From Hypericum androsaemum (lineage: Eukaryota; Streptophyta; Magnoliopsida; Malpighiales; Hypericaceae): a stretch of DNA of 64,000 bases. The notes under the pieces are model-generated. The model did not search any database, was not told the origin of the DNA, and saw only the letters and a program-made list of their open reading frames with translations. Each line of letters opens with the position of its first letter. The first letter of the stretch is position 1. Positions 32,880 to 44,500 of the stretch are shown here, piece after piece. Where the stretch lies: positions 16,800,228 to 16,864,227 of the forward strand of contig OZ023184.1 of assembly GCA_963995505.1 (NCBI GenBank). The letters are read 5' to 3'. The translations under genes were made by a program, and so were the position numbers.

Positions 32880-33478
32880 TACATTTCTCGCAACTCTTAA
32901 GTGTAGACTTACGCTAAACCCCCTTTTTTCTAGATTTCATGCTATCAACGTTATATTCATATATTCATGCGCATGATAGAACAGAAAACAAGGTGCACCT
33001 AACCTGGGTTAGACTTTGGATTGTGACATCATAAAAAAAATTTCGTGATGCGTGTGAGTGAGGACAAAACACGCTAAAAAATGCTTATATTGGTCTGTGA
33101 AGACAGTCGATCAGATCACAAGGGTGTTTCGTATCAAAACAAAAATAATTCTGAGATTGTTCTGTGTTCTGTGTTCTGTTTGGCGCGACGAGATGTCCCG
33201 TATTTAAGCAGGGGTGAATGTGATACCCCGTAAATGATATGTTCTGTCTCAAAATATTTTAGTGACTTGATTTGCAATCCATATCAACAAGGTGCACCTA
33301 CTTTTCTGGCAAACATCATGTAGAAATTTCAATATTAAACGTGCTTGATCTGAGGTAGATTCTAGATGGGTGACCTCCTGAGAAATTTTTGGAGATGCCT
33401 CTAAGTGAGAACAAAACACGCTAGAAAAAGTTTGTGTTAATCTGTGGAGATAGTCGGTCATATCACAATGGCATTACA
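32880..33478 (+). mobile_element. Cassandra-type TRIM retrotransposon (5S-rRNA-like LTRs)
   Basis: Two direct repeats, about 32880-33131 (degraded) and 33219-33478 (LTR B, starts TGTGATACCCCG, ends GCATTACA). They flank a short interior of about 85 bp that has a decayed primer-binding site (cgtatcaaaac, about 33132) and a purine tract agcaggggtgaa before LTR B. LTR B contains a stretch clearly like the 3' part of 5S rRNA: attaaacgtgcttg and gatgggtgacctcctg (about 33335-33380), the internal promoter boxes. LTR A keeps the same region in mutated form (ggattgtgacatc). Small size, no coding capacity and 5S sequence in the LTRs define the known Cassandra TRIM family. Confidence 0.8.
33219..33478 (+). 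repeat. Cassandra LTR B with 5S-rRNA-like segment
   Basis: 260 bp. The 5S-like part runs from about 33275 to 33390, with box A-like attaaacgtgctt and box C-like gatgggtgacc. It is followed by agtgagaacaaaacacgct, also present in LTR A at about 33056. Confidence 0.8.
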
Positions 33479-34539
33479 TCTTCCTTGTCCTTTTTGAGTC
33501 AAAATAGAAGCCATAATATACCAGGCCCCGAGACACCATCCGCCGTGGAGCCATCGTTGGCCGAGCCTTGGCAATAGTACCTCGCAAATCATACAAAGAG
33601 CATGGCCTTGCACCTTTAAGCAAAATCAAGCGGACAATGCATGCACGTTTTCACATTCCATAGTTTTCGTCGCAAAAATTGTTCGCCAATCACCACTAAA
33701 TAATGTTCACCGTTTAGAATGGCTTTGATGGGGGTACCTTTCATCTTCCAACCGTCTGATTGACTTCAAATCAGCTAGCGTAGGATTGGCCAGGTCGTGC
33801 CTTCCTGTCCTTGCCATCAAAGAGGAGGGATTCCCCGCGACAACACAAGACGGGGTGGTAGGTTCGGTGCCAGACCTCCTTCCGTTGCTAAGGAGGTTGA
33901 CAACATGATAGGAGGAAACTGCATCGTGACAGTGTGGCCCAGAGGTATCGCCAAAGCCTGTACGCTAGGGTTGGCTTGGTTAGGGTCTGCACGAGCCGAG
34001 ACGATGAGGCCAGGTACATGTTGATCCACGGGTATATTAGGGCTCAATCTTGAAAGATGCATCTTTTCAAGGAGAGGACGTTGAGAGAGTAATTCCATGA
34101 GGCTAGCGAGAGTCACAAGAAGACGCTCTTGGTGCGTCTACTGGTCACAAGTCTTCGAAAAGCTTAGGTATCTTCGCTACCATGGGGAGCCATGAGAGGG
34201 GAGGGAAAGGTCCGAGGAAGGGAGCCGACAACGTGGTCCGATGCAAGCCATGGCTGGTAGCCGGTGTTTGCCGCATGATCACCCTAGAGTCGCCAAAACC
34301 ATAGGAGAGTCGTGCAAGTCCCAATCCATCAATAATATATTATACACATTGATTAAGTGGTAGCCCAAAAACTTTATTAATCAAATAAAAGAAAAAGTAT
34401 CACAATAACCAGCCCCTAAAATGATACCCATGCTCAGACTATTTCATAAGCGGGTATTCGAGAGTAGTTCTAAACTACAAGTCTACAACTACAGATTAGG
34501 CACCCAAGATGGATACTCAACCACGCTCTCGCACAAGAC
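33479..34539. other. Unassigned GC-richer segment, possibly retroelement-derived
   Basis: 33500-34320 is noticeably richer in G and C than its surroundings, with CpG sites (ccgccgtggagcc, ggtggtaggttcgg). Short open stretches exist on both strands, but none shows a recognisable domain. It could be a relic of a Gypsy gag or leader region. 34340-34539 is AT-rich. Confidence 0.35.
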
Positions 34540-34544
34540 ATGAC

Positions 34545-35321
34545 AGTTTGGGAAATTACACACTTTTCGTGGACCCACACAATACAATAAATAACATAAG
34601 CACGAGCAAGCACAAAGAAAAGCACAAAAAGAGGAACACAAAAATTTGTTCACCCGGTTCGATCCTCAACAATCTACGTCCGAGAGCATCCAAGCCAGGA
34701 GAGATTCTACTATAACACGCACACCACGTGGAGCTTCACTCGCTCACTACAATAGATGCCACACTTTGGCTCATTCTTTCTCTCTTTCTCTCCTCTTCTC
34801 TCTTTTCTCTCTATTCTACTTGTAGAGCTCTTTGACAATGGCAACCACACTCATTTAATGAAGTAAGATGGATATTTATAGAGGCACCCTCTATTATAGG
34901 GTTATTGGACGAAGAGAGGCATTTTTGTCCACCAAAAATATCATTCCCCAGCACCTTTGGCGGACTCCAAAGGATTGGCGGAAACCAATGGAGGCAACTT
35001 CCTCGCAGGCCCTTCAGAGTTGGTGGACGCCAATAAGTTGGCTTACTCCAATGGGTGCCCATTGGTGCCCACAAATGACCTGGCGCCCGCCAGGTCATCG
35101 CCATCAGCTTTGTCTTCACTTGACGTGTACCGTTACGACAGGTCGAATCAATTACGAGTGCACTGGTGTTTTATCATCTTGTACCCGATCGCCACCTCGA
35201 TCATCTGCAAGGCTCTTCACTCGAGCCACACGACCCTTGTGCTCTTCACTCAAGCCATCCTCACAGTTCTTCACTCGAACCAACTGAATACTTTACTCGT
35301 ACTCAGGTTCCATACTTAACA
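34545..35321 (-). repeat. 3' LTR of the gag-only Copia element
   Basis: 777 bp, first bases mutated (agtttgggaaatt versus tgttagggaaatt in the other LTR). Ends catacttaaca. It is longer than the other LTR, mainly through indels. Confidence 0.88.
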
Positions 35322-35600
35322 ATCTTCCACTTGGAGACTGATCTCCACACAAGTCACCCGTCACTAGGCGACTGTCTTCTTCGCTTCGCAATCTCCCACA
35401 TGGTGACTTACCACATCACGAACCACCCATCACTAAGCGATCCTCACTTGTCAATCTCTCACCCGGAGACTAACCACAATATGAATCACCTATTACTAGG
35501 CGATCCTCATCATTTGTCAATCTCCCACCCGGAGATCGACCTCACTATCACCCATTACTAGGTGATCTTCTTCACTTCTTTGTAACTTGTCATCATTCAC
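35322..35600. repeat. Degenerate tandem repeat in the 3' untranslated part of the gag-only Copia
   Basis: Four imperfect copies of a unit of about 70 bp containing tcaatctcccacccggaga and cactaggcgatc(c/t)tc (around 35325, 35390, 35452, 35517). It lies between the end of the reading frame and the 3' LTR. Function unknown. Confidence 0.7.
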
Positions 35601-35946
35601 TTGATAATCTTCTTCATTTTGTTACTTGTCATCGTTCACTCAGATGACCATCTTCACCAATCGGTACTCGTCACTCGTCACTAGGTGTCCTTCTTTCAAT
35701 TGACACTTCGACCTCTTCTCATCACTTCAAAAGACTAGTTGAAGCCAAGCATAGCTCCAACTTCTCCAAGGCACCTTCCTTGGACTTCACACTTGCAAGA
35801 CCACCTCTTCTCTCAAGGTAACTTGATGTCACATATGCATCAATATATCCTACCACTCAAGCCTTTTTGCCATCATCAATTAGGTCATTCTCTACAAAGC
35901 TTGCCAAGTGGATGGGCACCCACTTCTTTGTCTTCACTTATTTTTT

Positions 35947-37413
35947 TCAAGGACTTCTCTTGAGCCTTCTCACTACTCCCACCGCATCCGTACTCACCGA
36001 TCTTGTACACCTCTTGGCGTACCTCTCACGACCACATATGGAGCCACTTGGAGTCTTCTTCTTCATGGCTCTTTCCTTACAACTTAGTACCTTCTTGTTC
36101 CCACCCGAGTTCAAGATGTCTAGATTGGACATCTCAAAGATAGAACTCCCATCACCGGACACACTCCTCTTGTCCTCAAACTCTTGGAGTTTGTACACTC
36201 TGTAATTTCTTGATCTCGAGCACACCTCAAGATCCTTCTTGTGAATGGAGGTCTTGTAGCACAACGAATCACCCAAGGATGCTGCCGGTGCCGGTCTCTT
36301 CACTTGGACCAATTCAAGCTTCTCCTCCTTTTGGGAAATGCCATTTCTTGAAAAGCTTACTCTCTTCCGCTCTCTAAGACCATAATGCTTATGAAGACCA
36401 ACCTCCATGGTCTTCAAGTTTGGTAGCTTCCCTCTTGAAAAAAGTACCTTCATCTCCTTCTCACTCATATGGCCACTTTGCCACTCGCAGGTGTCCTTCA
36501 TTGCATACAACATCCCCTCCTTCACTCCTCGAGCCACCACCATGGCTCCTTTGGTGATCTTCCATGACCCGCATTCAAAGGCCATACCATAGCCTTCTTC
36601 ATTCAATTTCCCCACGGATAGCAAGTTCCACCTCAACATGGGAACATGCTTCACACCCTTCATTTGCAACAACGATTCATTAGGGGTCTTGATTCTCACC
36701 TCTCTCATGCCCACAACTTGCAAGATCTCACCGTTCGCTTGACGAACCTTGCCAAAGTCCCCTTGGACATACTTCTCTATCACCCTCGCATCACTACAAG
36801 AGTGGAATGAGGCTCCCGAATCTATATGCCACTCCTCCAATGGACTACACTCACTCAAGACCAACACATCTCCATGGTCTTTCGTTGTTGCATTGGCTGA
36901 CTCGTCCTCCCTCCTTGGTGCCGTACACCGATCTTGGAAATAACCATACTCGTTGCACTTCCAACACTGCACCGAGTTCAAATTCCTCTTCAATCCACCC
37001 CTCGGTTTAGATCTTGACCTACCCCAATTCTTCTCACTCTTCGACTCGTACCTCCCCCTATTGCCCAAACTCAAAGCCGATGTCGATGCTACTTCAGATT
37101 CTCTTCTTCTAATCTCCTCACTCATGATCAAATCCCTCACCTCATCTAGCTTAAGTACCACCTTCCCCACCGAGGCACTCACCGCCATGACTGTGCCACT
37201 CCAACTATCAGGTAAGAAACTTAGCAAAATTAGGGCTTGTACCTCGAATTCAATCTTCACCGAGCTCAATTGAGCAATCGTTGTATTGAACTCATTTAAG
37301 TGCTTGGCCACCATATCACTCTCTGCCATCTTGAGGTTGAACAACTTCCTCATCAAATGCACTTTGCTGGCGGCCAAGGGTTTCTCATACATCTCGAACA
37401 AAGTCTTCAACAT
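35947..37413 (-). CDS. Copia gag-protease polyprotein, 488 codons, no RT
   Basis: Open from 37413 to 35947. Order: Copia-type gag (MLKTLFEMYEKPLAASKVHL; LSFLPDSWSGTVMAV), Arg/Ser-rich linker, a zinc knuckle with His changed to Tyr (CWKCNEYGYFQDRC), protease WHIDSGASFHSCSDA with the catalytic DSGA intact, and a GAG-pre-integrase block (GMLYAMKDTC, GHMSEKEMKVLFSRGKLPN). Where the integrase HHCC finger should follow, the cysteines are gone (HKHYGLRERKRVSF). The last 130 residues are Lys/Arg/Ser-rich and unlike Copia integrase. The true gag start is further upstream (about 37624, MGDGKSSVEKFDGST) and is separated by frameshifts near 37565 and 37430, so the full gag is broken here. Confidence 0.85.
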   Translation of the reverse strand: MLKTLFEMYEKPLAASKVHLMRKLFNLKMAESDMVAKHLNEFNTTIAQLSSVKIEFEVQALILLSFLPDSWSGTVMAVSASVGKVVLKLDEVRDLIMSEEIRRRESEVASTSALSLGNRGRYESKSEKNWGRSRSKPRGGLKRNLNSVQCWKCNEYGYFQDRCTAPRREDESANATTKDHGDVLVLSECSPLEEWHIDSGASFHSCSDARVIEKYVQGDFGKVRQANGEILQVVGMREVRIKTPNESLLQMKGVKHVPMLRWNLLSVGKLNEEGYGMAFECGSWKITKGAMVVARGVKEGMLYAMKDTCEWQSGHMSEKEMKVLFSRGKLPNLKTMEVGLHKHYGLRERKRVSFSRNGISQKEEKLELVQVKRPAPAASLGDSLCYKTSIHKKDLEVCSRSRNYRVYKLQEFEDKRSVSGDGSSIFEMSNLDILNSGGNKKVLSCKERAMKKKTPSGSICGRERYAKRCTRSVSTDAVGVVRRLKRSP

Positions 37414-37630
37414 CTCCTTGGGTGGACTTCGACTTTACCGTGTGCAACGCCACGCTCATCACCTTCCGATCAAGGAGCTTCCACTCCTCTTCCTTCATGT
37501 CGTCAGGCTTCTTCTCACCAAACGGCAAGTGCAAGTCCTTGCCATACAAGTAGTCCTCTACTTGCATCTTCCAAAAGCCATAGTCGACCCATCAAACTTC
37601 TCCACGGACGACTTCCCATCACCCATCGTG
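37385..37630 (-). pseudogene. Frameshifted N-terminal part of the same gag
   Basis: Minus-strand segments MGDGKSSVEKFDGSTMAF (from about 37624) and VEDYLYGKDLHLPFGEKKPD, ending KSKSTQGD, are the usual N terminus of this Copia gag type. They lie in two different frames from the 488-codon frame. Small indels near 37565 and 37430 would explain this. Confidence 0.8.
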
Positions 37631-37670
37631 CTTGCTCCCACCACGCCCTAACCCAGGCTCTAATACCAGT

Positions 37671-38380
37671 TGTTAGGGAAATTGCCCAGTTCTCGTGAAC
37701 CCATACAATGCAACGGACAACACAAGTACGAGCAAGCACAAAGGAAAGCACAAAGGAAGGGACAAAAAATTTGTTCACCCGGTTCGATCCTCAACGATCT
37801 ACGTCTGGGGGCGTTCAAGCTAGGAGAGATTCCACTATAACACGCACACACACGTGGAGTTTCACTCGCTCTCTATAATGGATGCCACACTTTGGTTCAC
37901 TCTTAGTCTCTTTTCTCTCTATTCTACTTGGAGAGCTCTTTGGCGATGGCAAACACACTCATTCAATGAGGTAAGATAGGTATTTATAGAGGCACCCTAT
38001 TCTAGGGTTATTGGATTAAGAGGGGCATTTTTGTCCACCAAAAATATTATTCCCCGGCACCCTTGGCGGACTCCGAAGGCTTGGCAAACGCCAATGGAGG
38101 CTACTACCTCGCAGGCCCTTCAGAGTTGGCGGACGCCAACGAGTTGGCTTACTCCAATGGGTGCCCATTGGCGCCTGCCAGGTCATCGCCATCAGCTTCG
38201 TCTTCACTTGACGTGTACCGTTACGGTAGGTCAAATCCATTACGAGTGTACTAGTGTTTCACCTTCTCGCACCCGATCGCCACCTCGATCATCCTCAAGG
38301 TTCTTCACTCGAGTCATCCTCACGGTTCTTCACTCAAACCAACCGAATAGTTTACTCGTACTCAGGCTTCATACCCAACA
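37671..38380 (-). repeat. 5' LTR of the gag-only Copia element
   Basis: 710 bp. Adjacent to the primer-binding site on the minus strand. Flanked by ATGAC at 38381-38385. Confidence 0.9.
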
Positions 38381-38385
38381 ATGAC

Positions 38386-39560
38386 GAAGTCATAGCCGAA
38401 GTCTCAGTAAAAAAACTGTCACTATAAAATTCTATGGAAAAACGAGCGATAGATTAAAGGTGTGCAAATTACGTGAGTGAATGCTGCAAAACCTATGAAA
38501 ATAAGAATATGGTGATAAAGACAAATCTCACTCCACATGGCCCAATAAGATTTCTGGCGCGTTGTACCACCACCCATCAACTTGTAATTTGGATAGTGCA
38601 TCATTTTTCATATTTATTCAATTGACCAATTCTAGTAAACAATTGCGCGTGAGATGCACGTGCTCCAGGAGCTAACTTTTTTTTTGAAGGACTCCAGGAG
38701 CTAATATATGGATTAAAAAATTATTGTTCTCCATTTTGCGAAATAATAAGACAGAAAAAGCGGATTATATGCAGTATTTGCAACATGAGTAAGGTAGGGT
38801 AAGACTCGTTGAATTCGAATTGAGAATCTATAATTAGAAATAAAACTCAAATTCTATCCTAGATCTTGCGAATTGTTCATATGTAGACATATTTTTAGAG
38901 TCTTCAAGTCTAATACAAGATTCATATCCTTCCCTTGGAACATTGGATTATAAAATATTATTAACAATTTGATGTAAATAGTTAAAAAATACAGATACAT
39001 TTAGTCGCATCTACCTCGATCATCAATCTTATATATTTTTCATATTAAAAGACGTAAAAGTTATAGAGGTTAGGAGAAAGGTATTTATATTTTATATATT
39101 TGAGTATAAATATGGTTTAATTAGAATATGGTCTCATTTATAAGTCTATGTGTTTGGTGTGGGTCTAGATTAATATGACCTAATGTAGATCCATACTAAC
39201 TTTAAAAATTAACTCATATCCTTGACTCAACATACTCCAAACCTACAGCGTTGGAGAATGCATCTTAGGTTATTTTAACATTAACATTATTGTTAGGATG
39301 TATGGGCTTCACTTTATTTTTTTTATCTATGCAGTGCTATAGATGGTGCTTTTTTTGTTGTTGTAGGTTTGTCTCGTTAGAGTCTTCAACAACAGAGTTT
39401 TTTACCAAGGACAACGACTACAATCATGTGATAACTTAGCACAGGGTCGAGGAAGGGATTTCTTTGTTGCCTTATTGCATCCGGATTGCGTAGCTTGTGC
39501 AATCAGGACGTGACATATTTTATAGATGAGTTGCAATAAAAATTATACCTTTAAAAAAAT
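38386..39560. other. Unassigned intergenic sequence
   Basis: AT-rich, with a short direct repeat actccaggagctaa (about 38691; near copy at 38662) and an imperfect palindrome around 39156-39195 (gtctagatta...taatgtagatc). No coding signal. Confidence 0.5.
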
Positions 39561-40406
39561 CTTAATATTATTTAAATATTTTTTGTTTTATTCCATATTT
39601 GTTCTTTTCCTTTTTCTTAATGTCCAGTGCAAAACACCAGTAAATTCTCTTACCAGATTCCCAGAACAAATATACGGATATTTAATTTTGATCGATGAGG
39701 TTATATCCCAAACATCTATTTTGTTTTGTCTTCATGATGTGTAACATTTAAAGTTACTTGTTTTGTCTAACTTCACAAATAAAGTACCAAAAATACCCTT
39801 TTAAAGACACCCAGCCCTAATCCAAAATTTAACACATAAGCAGCTTTCTCGAATCCAACCAATGAAAAATGCCCGCTTCCCATCACTGTCCTAATTTGAG
39901 GATCATGCTTCCTTAAGTTGACGATCTCTCCACCAAAGTCTAACTGAATGGCCAGACCATTCATGTGGGTGAATATAGCCGCCGGGCAATATCCAAGTTG
40001 TACGATGCCTTGGTCAAAATGCAACCATAGCCACCAATTTCCATCAAATTGGTTCACCAAAAAGTGATACGAGTCATTCGATTGTGCAAAAAAAAAAAGT
40101 GTATAAAATTAACTAAAATCTAGAATTTTAGTGGGATGTGAAATTTGAGAAAATTTACGTCCGAAAAATCATTTCATTGTGAATAAATCTCTAGTCATTA
40201 ATTTTTTCATATGTATCAATTTATTTGTAAATCAAAATAAAGATAGAAAAAAATGTTACAACATCAAAACATGATTAATCAAAGGCTATGAAATATGTTT
40301 TATCTCGAATATGATAAAATAAGTAAAATTGTTAAATGGTTGAAAATTAATCCCACGAACAATTTAGAAGTGCCTTTTGGAAGAAATTGTCATAACATTA
40401 TAGTTT
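39561..40406 (-). pseudogene. Neprosin copy 2, last exon (exon 7) and 3' flank
   Basis: The minus strand 40060-39800 reads GNWWLWLHFDQGIVQLGYCP, then FGGEIVNLRKHDPQIRTVMG and SGHFSLVGFEKAAYVLNF. This is the C-terminal block of the neprosin domain (functional form: GNWW...GYWP...GGEV...T.MGSGHF...G..KA.Y). The intron sequence 40230-40400 aligns with 3730-3930 of copy 1 (tcaaaataaagatagaaaaa; gaagtgccttttggaagaaa). The rest of the gene is found only beyond 54516, because a Mutator-like element separates the two parts. Confidence 0.85.
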
Positions 40407-40530
40407 GGAAAAATTATTCTAAAGTCACTGGTGTTTAATGAAACACCCTTTTTAGTCCTTATTATTTTCAATAATCTATCGAAGTCCCTGGCTCCGGTAC
40501 CGAAAAATTTCTCCGAAAAAGCACCGGAAA
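40407..40530 (+). repeat. Left terminal inverted repeat of the Mutator-like element
   Basis: Aligns as reverse complement with 54370-54515. Confidence 0.8.
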
Positions 40531-41198
40531 AGATTCATTTACCCCTCAGTTAAAAAAAAATTAAAAAACAAAAATCATCCCCCCCAACACCACATTTTAC
40601 ATCTTCTTCTTCCCTAAACGAGAGGCAGAAGAACACCCACTACACCCCCCATGAAAAGAAGCAATTAACTTAATTATCCAACAATACCCGTGTTTGTTTC
40701 AAGTGACATGTTCCATTAGATTACGTCCGCACTTGACACGGTGATGCTGCGAATTGAGAATCGATTTGAAACTTCTTCTTCTTCCCCTAAAACCTCCAAT
40801 GCAGGGAAGAAGAACAAATTTCTGGGTCTTTAGTTTGGGACCCATTCCTTGGGCTTCAATTTCTCGGAACTGGGTTACGTACTGCTATTATACACTTCAA
40901 GAAACGAAACTTGAAGCATCTAAGCGAACTGATCTTTTACGAGTAGTGATACAAGACGACAAGAGCAAAAACCAAATCTGAAATTATATACCCAGCAAAA
41001 GGAACTTTAGAGGCTGCCACTTCACAAAGATTTGATTTTATTGGTCTCTCCCACGGCGTCCCCTTTCCCGGAACCTCCCCGCCGGTCTTCTGCTCATCGT
41101 TTCGGGCGTCGTTCCAAACTTTCCACTGTCGGAAGGGTAAAATGGTCAACGGTGGAGTACGAGATACTGCGGAACTGGGTTATTTTGAAGCATGCTTC

Positions 41199-41490
41199 TG
41201 TCACGTAACAGATAGAATTATGTAGAGAGGGTAGAGAAAGAGTAGGAGAAGAGGTTAGAAGGAGAATGGGAATAAGGAAAAGAAGGAGAATAGGGGACAA
41301 GAGAGATAGAAGTGGGAAAGCATAATTATCAAAATCACGAGGTACCGATTACAAGCCACTTCCAGCTAATTATAGTACTTCTCGGAATGAGGCATAACTA
41401 CCACGTCCACGTCCTAAAGACCAGGACTCCACTAACAATATGTGCATCATGCACTTGGAGGAATAACAACGCCACACTAAGGATGTGACA
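41199..41490 (-). repeat. 3' LTR of the minus-strand Gypsy
   Basis: 292 bp with TGTCAC/GTGACA ends. Its right part is repeated directly at about 54060-54165. Confidence 0.8.
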
Positions 41491-41526
41491 TCCGACACCC
41501 CTTCACCGAATTCTTGTCCCAAGAAT

Positions 41527-44500
41527 TTAGGAATTTAGTGCGACCACCACCGGAAATTGTGACTTGAGGGCGTGGTAGTCTTCCCACGTTGCATCATCTT
41601 CGTGGAGGTTAGCCCACTTCACTAACACCTGAGCCATAGCCTTGTTATCCCGCTTGATGAGACAACGGTCCAATATAGCTTCTGGTTCTGTCTCCAGCAA
41701 GCCTTCTTCGGTACTCAAGGGCGGTGAACTAATCGGAACAGCACCTTCTTCGACTCTCTTATTGAGCAGCGACACATGAAATACCAGATGGATAGAACAT
41801 GTAGGGGGTAATTCTAGCTTGTAAGCTATCGAACCCACTCATGCCAGTACCTTATAAGAACTATAGTACTTAGCGGTAAGCTTAACGCTAGACCGGATAG
41901 CCAACGATGATTGCTTGTAGGGTTTTAGCTTTAAATAAACTTGATCACCAACCGCGAATTCCCTCTCACTCTAACCCTTATCTGCCAGGACCTTCATACG
42001 ATTTTGTGCTTGAATGAGAGCATCGGTCAGCAGTCGTACCATTTGTGCATGTCGGGTATTGAAATCAGCTACTACTGCTATGGAGGGCTGCTCGACCCAT
42101 AACCCTCGTCAGGGACGGAGGGAGGTGGGATATTGTGGGGGCAATTGCTCTCACTTTTTTTTTTGATAATTAGGTGTATTTTTAAATATATGTCTTTACT
42201 AAAATTAAAAATTGATCTCACTAAAAAATTAATTAACCTAAAAATTAAAACCAGAATGGTCCATTACTGACTTATCATATGCTAATCGGGTCCAAAAAAT
42301 TATATTACTTCCACTTCCCAAATTATCTGGCTCCGTCCCTGACCCTAGTAGTGCGGGTGGTGCATATCCATATAGTGCTTTGAATGGGGACCGATGGTTG
42401 GCTGAGTGTTAAAAACTGTTGTGCCACAATTTAGCCAATGATAGCCACTTCACCCATTGCCTTGGACGCTGGAAACACATTGCTCGAAGGTAATTCTCGA
42501 GACATTGATTCAATCTCTCTGTCTGGCTGTCGGTTTGAGGGTGGTAAGCCAAATTAAGTTGGAGTTTGGTACCAAAGGAGCGGAACAATTCCTTCCAAAC
42601 ATTGCTGGTGAAGATTTTATCGCGGTTTGAGATGGTAGACTCCGGCAGCCGTGATGTTTGAACACGTTATCAAGAAGTTGGTGCGCCACTTGTATCGCCG
42701 TGAAGGGGTGTGAGAGCCGTATGAAGTGACCACATTTTGTAAAATGATCAACGACAACCAATATCACATCCTTCCCACCGGACTTGGGGAGGCCTTCATG
42801 AAATCCATTGCAATGTTCCTCCTGACGCCTTCCAGAATGGCGAGAGGTTGTAAGAGGCCTGGGGTTGCGATGTCTCAGATTTACACCGCTGGCAAGTATC
42901 ACACGAAGCTACAAAAGATGAAACATGAGTTTTAAGCCCGGCCAATAAAAATATTTCTTTGCCTTCTTGTATGTTGCCAAACTTTCTGAATGGCCTCCGA
43001 TGGCGGCATCATGTAATTGGCTGATTATTTCCTTTCGTAGCTCACCCATGCTTCCAACATAAAGGCGCCCTTTATATCTCAGCAACACTTGTTGGAATTT
43101 GAAAGCCGAATGGCTATTTGGTGCAATGGTAAGCTCCGAGATTAACTGCTGGGCTTTCTCATCCGTGTCGTAGCTTGCTTCTACGTTGTTTTCCATTCCG
43201 GAATGATCGAGGAAATGGCCAACAATTCAGTTTGTATCGGAATAGATGAGCGATCATTGGGGATTCTTGAGAGTGCATCTGTCGCCTTATTTTCGAAGCC
43301 TCGTCTGTACTCGATGGTGAAATCGAGTCCCATCAGTCTTGAGACACCCTTGAATTGTAGGTTGGTATGGACCTTTTGGTCCAATAAGAAATGCAAGCTT
43401 TGATGGTCCATTTTGATCACGAATGGTATCCCTTCGAGGTAGTGTCTCCATCGTGATACGGCAGACAAAACTGCCATCAACTCTTTCTCATAGACAACCA
43501 AGCCAGCATTGTGGGGACCTAGGGCCTCGCTCATATAAGCTATTGGGCATCCGCCTAAAAACACTCCTATGCCTACGTCCGATGCGTCTGTCTCCAAAAT
43601 AAACTTATCAGAGAAGTTAGGGAAAGCAAGTACAGGAGCATTGGACAACAATTTCTTCAACTTGGCAAAGGCCTCATCGGCCTCTTGAGACCACCAGAAC
43701 CCATCTTTCATTAGCAACTTGGTCGGGCCACCGATCCATAGTTCTTGATAAACTTTCGATAATAACCCGTGAGACCTAGAAAACTGGAAAGTTCCCTGAC
43801 CATTTGTGGAGTGGGCCAAGACAACATCGCCTCCACCTTGTTGGGGTTGGTACTCACTCCTTGGGCCGAGATGACATGGCCTAAATAGTCCACTCGTGCA
43901 ACCCCGAACTCGCACTTGAAAAGCTTGAGAAAAAAGCATTCCTTGCGAAGCAAGCTTAACACCAATGTGAGATGTTCAATATGTAGTTGCTCCTCCTTAC
44001 TATATATAAGAATATCATTGAAAAATACCAAGATGAATTTCCTAAAAAATGGATACAGCACCTGGTTCATTAAAGACTGAAAAGTGGCAGGTGCATTGGT
44101 GAGTCCGAAAAGAAGTACTCGAAATTCATAATGCCCGTAGTGTGTACGAAAGGCCATCTTTAAAATATCATCAATCTTCATCCTTATTTGGTGATACCCG
44201 GCGTGTAAATTAGGCTTTGAAAATACCGTTGCACCATGCAATTCATCGAGCAAGTCATCGATGATAGGTATCGGGTACTTGTCCTTGACGGTACGGATGT
44301 TCAATTGGCGATAGTCCATGCACTGCCTCCAACTACTGTCTTTCTTCTTGACGAGAAATACCGGTGATGAGAACGGGCTGCGACTAGGTTGAATAAACCT
44401 CGAATCTAGGAGTTGTTGCACCTGTAGCTCGATCTCTGCCTTTTGAAAGTGAGGGTATCAGTACGGGTGAACCGATACGGCAGTGGACGCCAGATTAATG

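Larger units (their letters stand above)
34545..38380 (-). mobile_element. Non-autonomous Copia element with gag-protease only, 3.8 kb, minus strand
   Basis: Direct LTRs at 34545-35321 (3' LTR in element orientation) and 37671-38380 (5' LTR) share gttcacccggttcgatcctc, gcaccctnt-type and ttggcttactccaatgggtg blocks. The 5-bp target duplication is ATGAC at 34540-34544 and 38381-38385. Adjoining the 5' LTR on the minus strand is the primer-binding site tggtattagagcc (37668-37656). The interior, 2.35 kb, holds gag and protease but no reverse transcriptase. It must depend on a related autonomous Copia for mobility (inference). Confidence 0.93.

Noticed and set aside
33275..33390. A functional 5S rRNA gene
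   Set aside because: Only the 3' half resembles 5S rRNA, several conserved positions are mutated, and it is embedded in an LTR-like repeat, as in Cassandra elements.
34868..35561. Overlapping + strand open frames in 34.8-38.4 kb as host genes
   Set aside because: They lie in LTRs or opposite the gag-protease frame of the minus-strand Copia and show no domain or consistent codon pattern.
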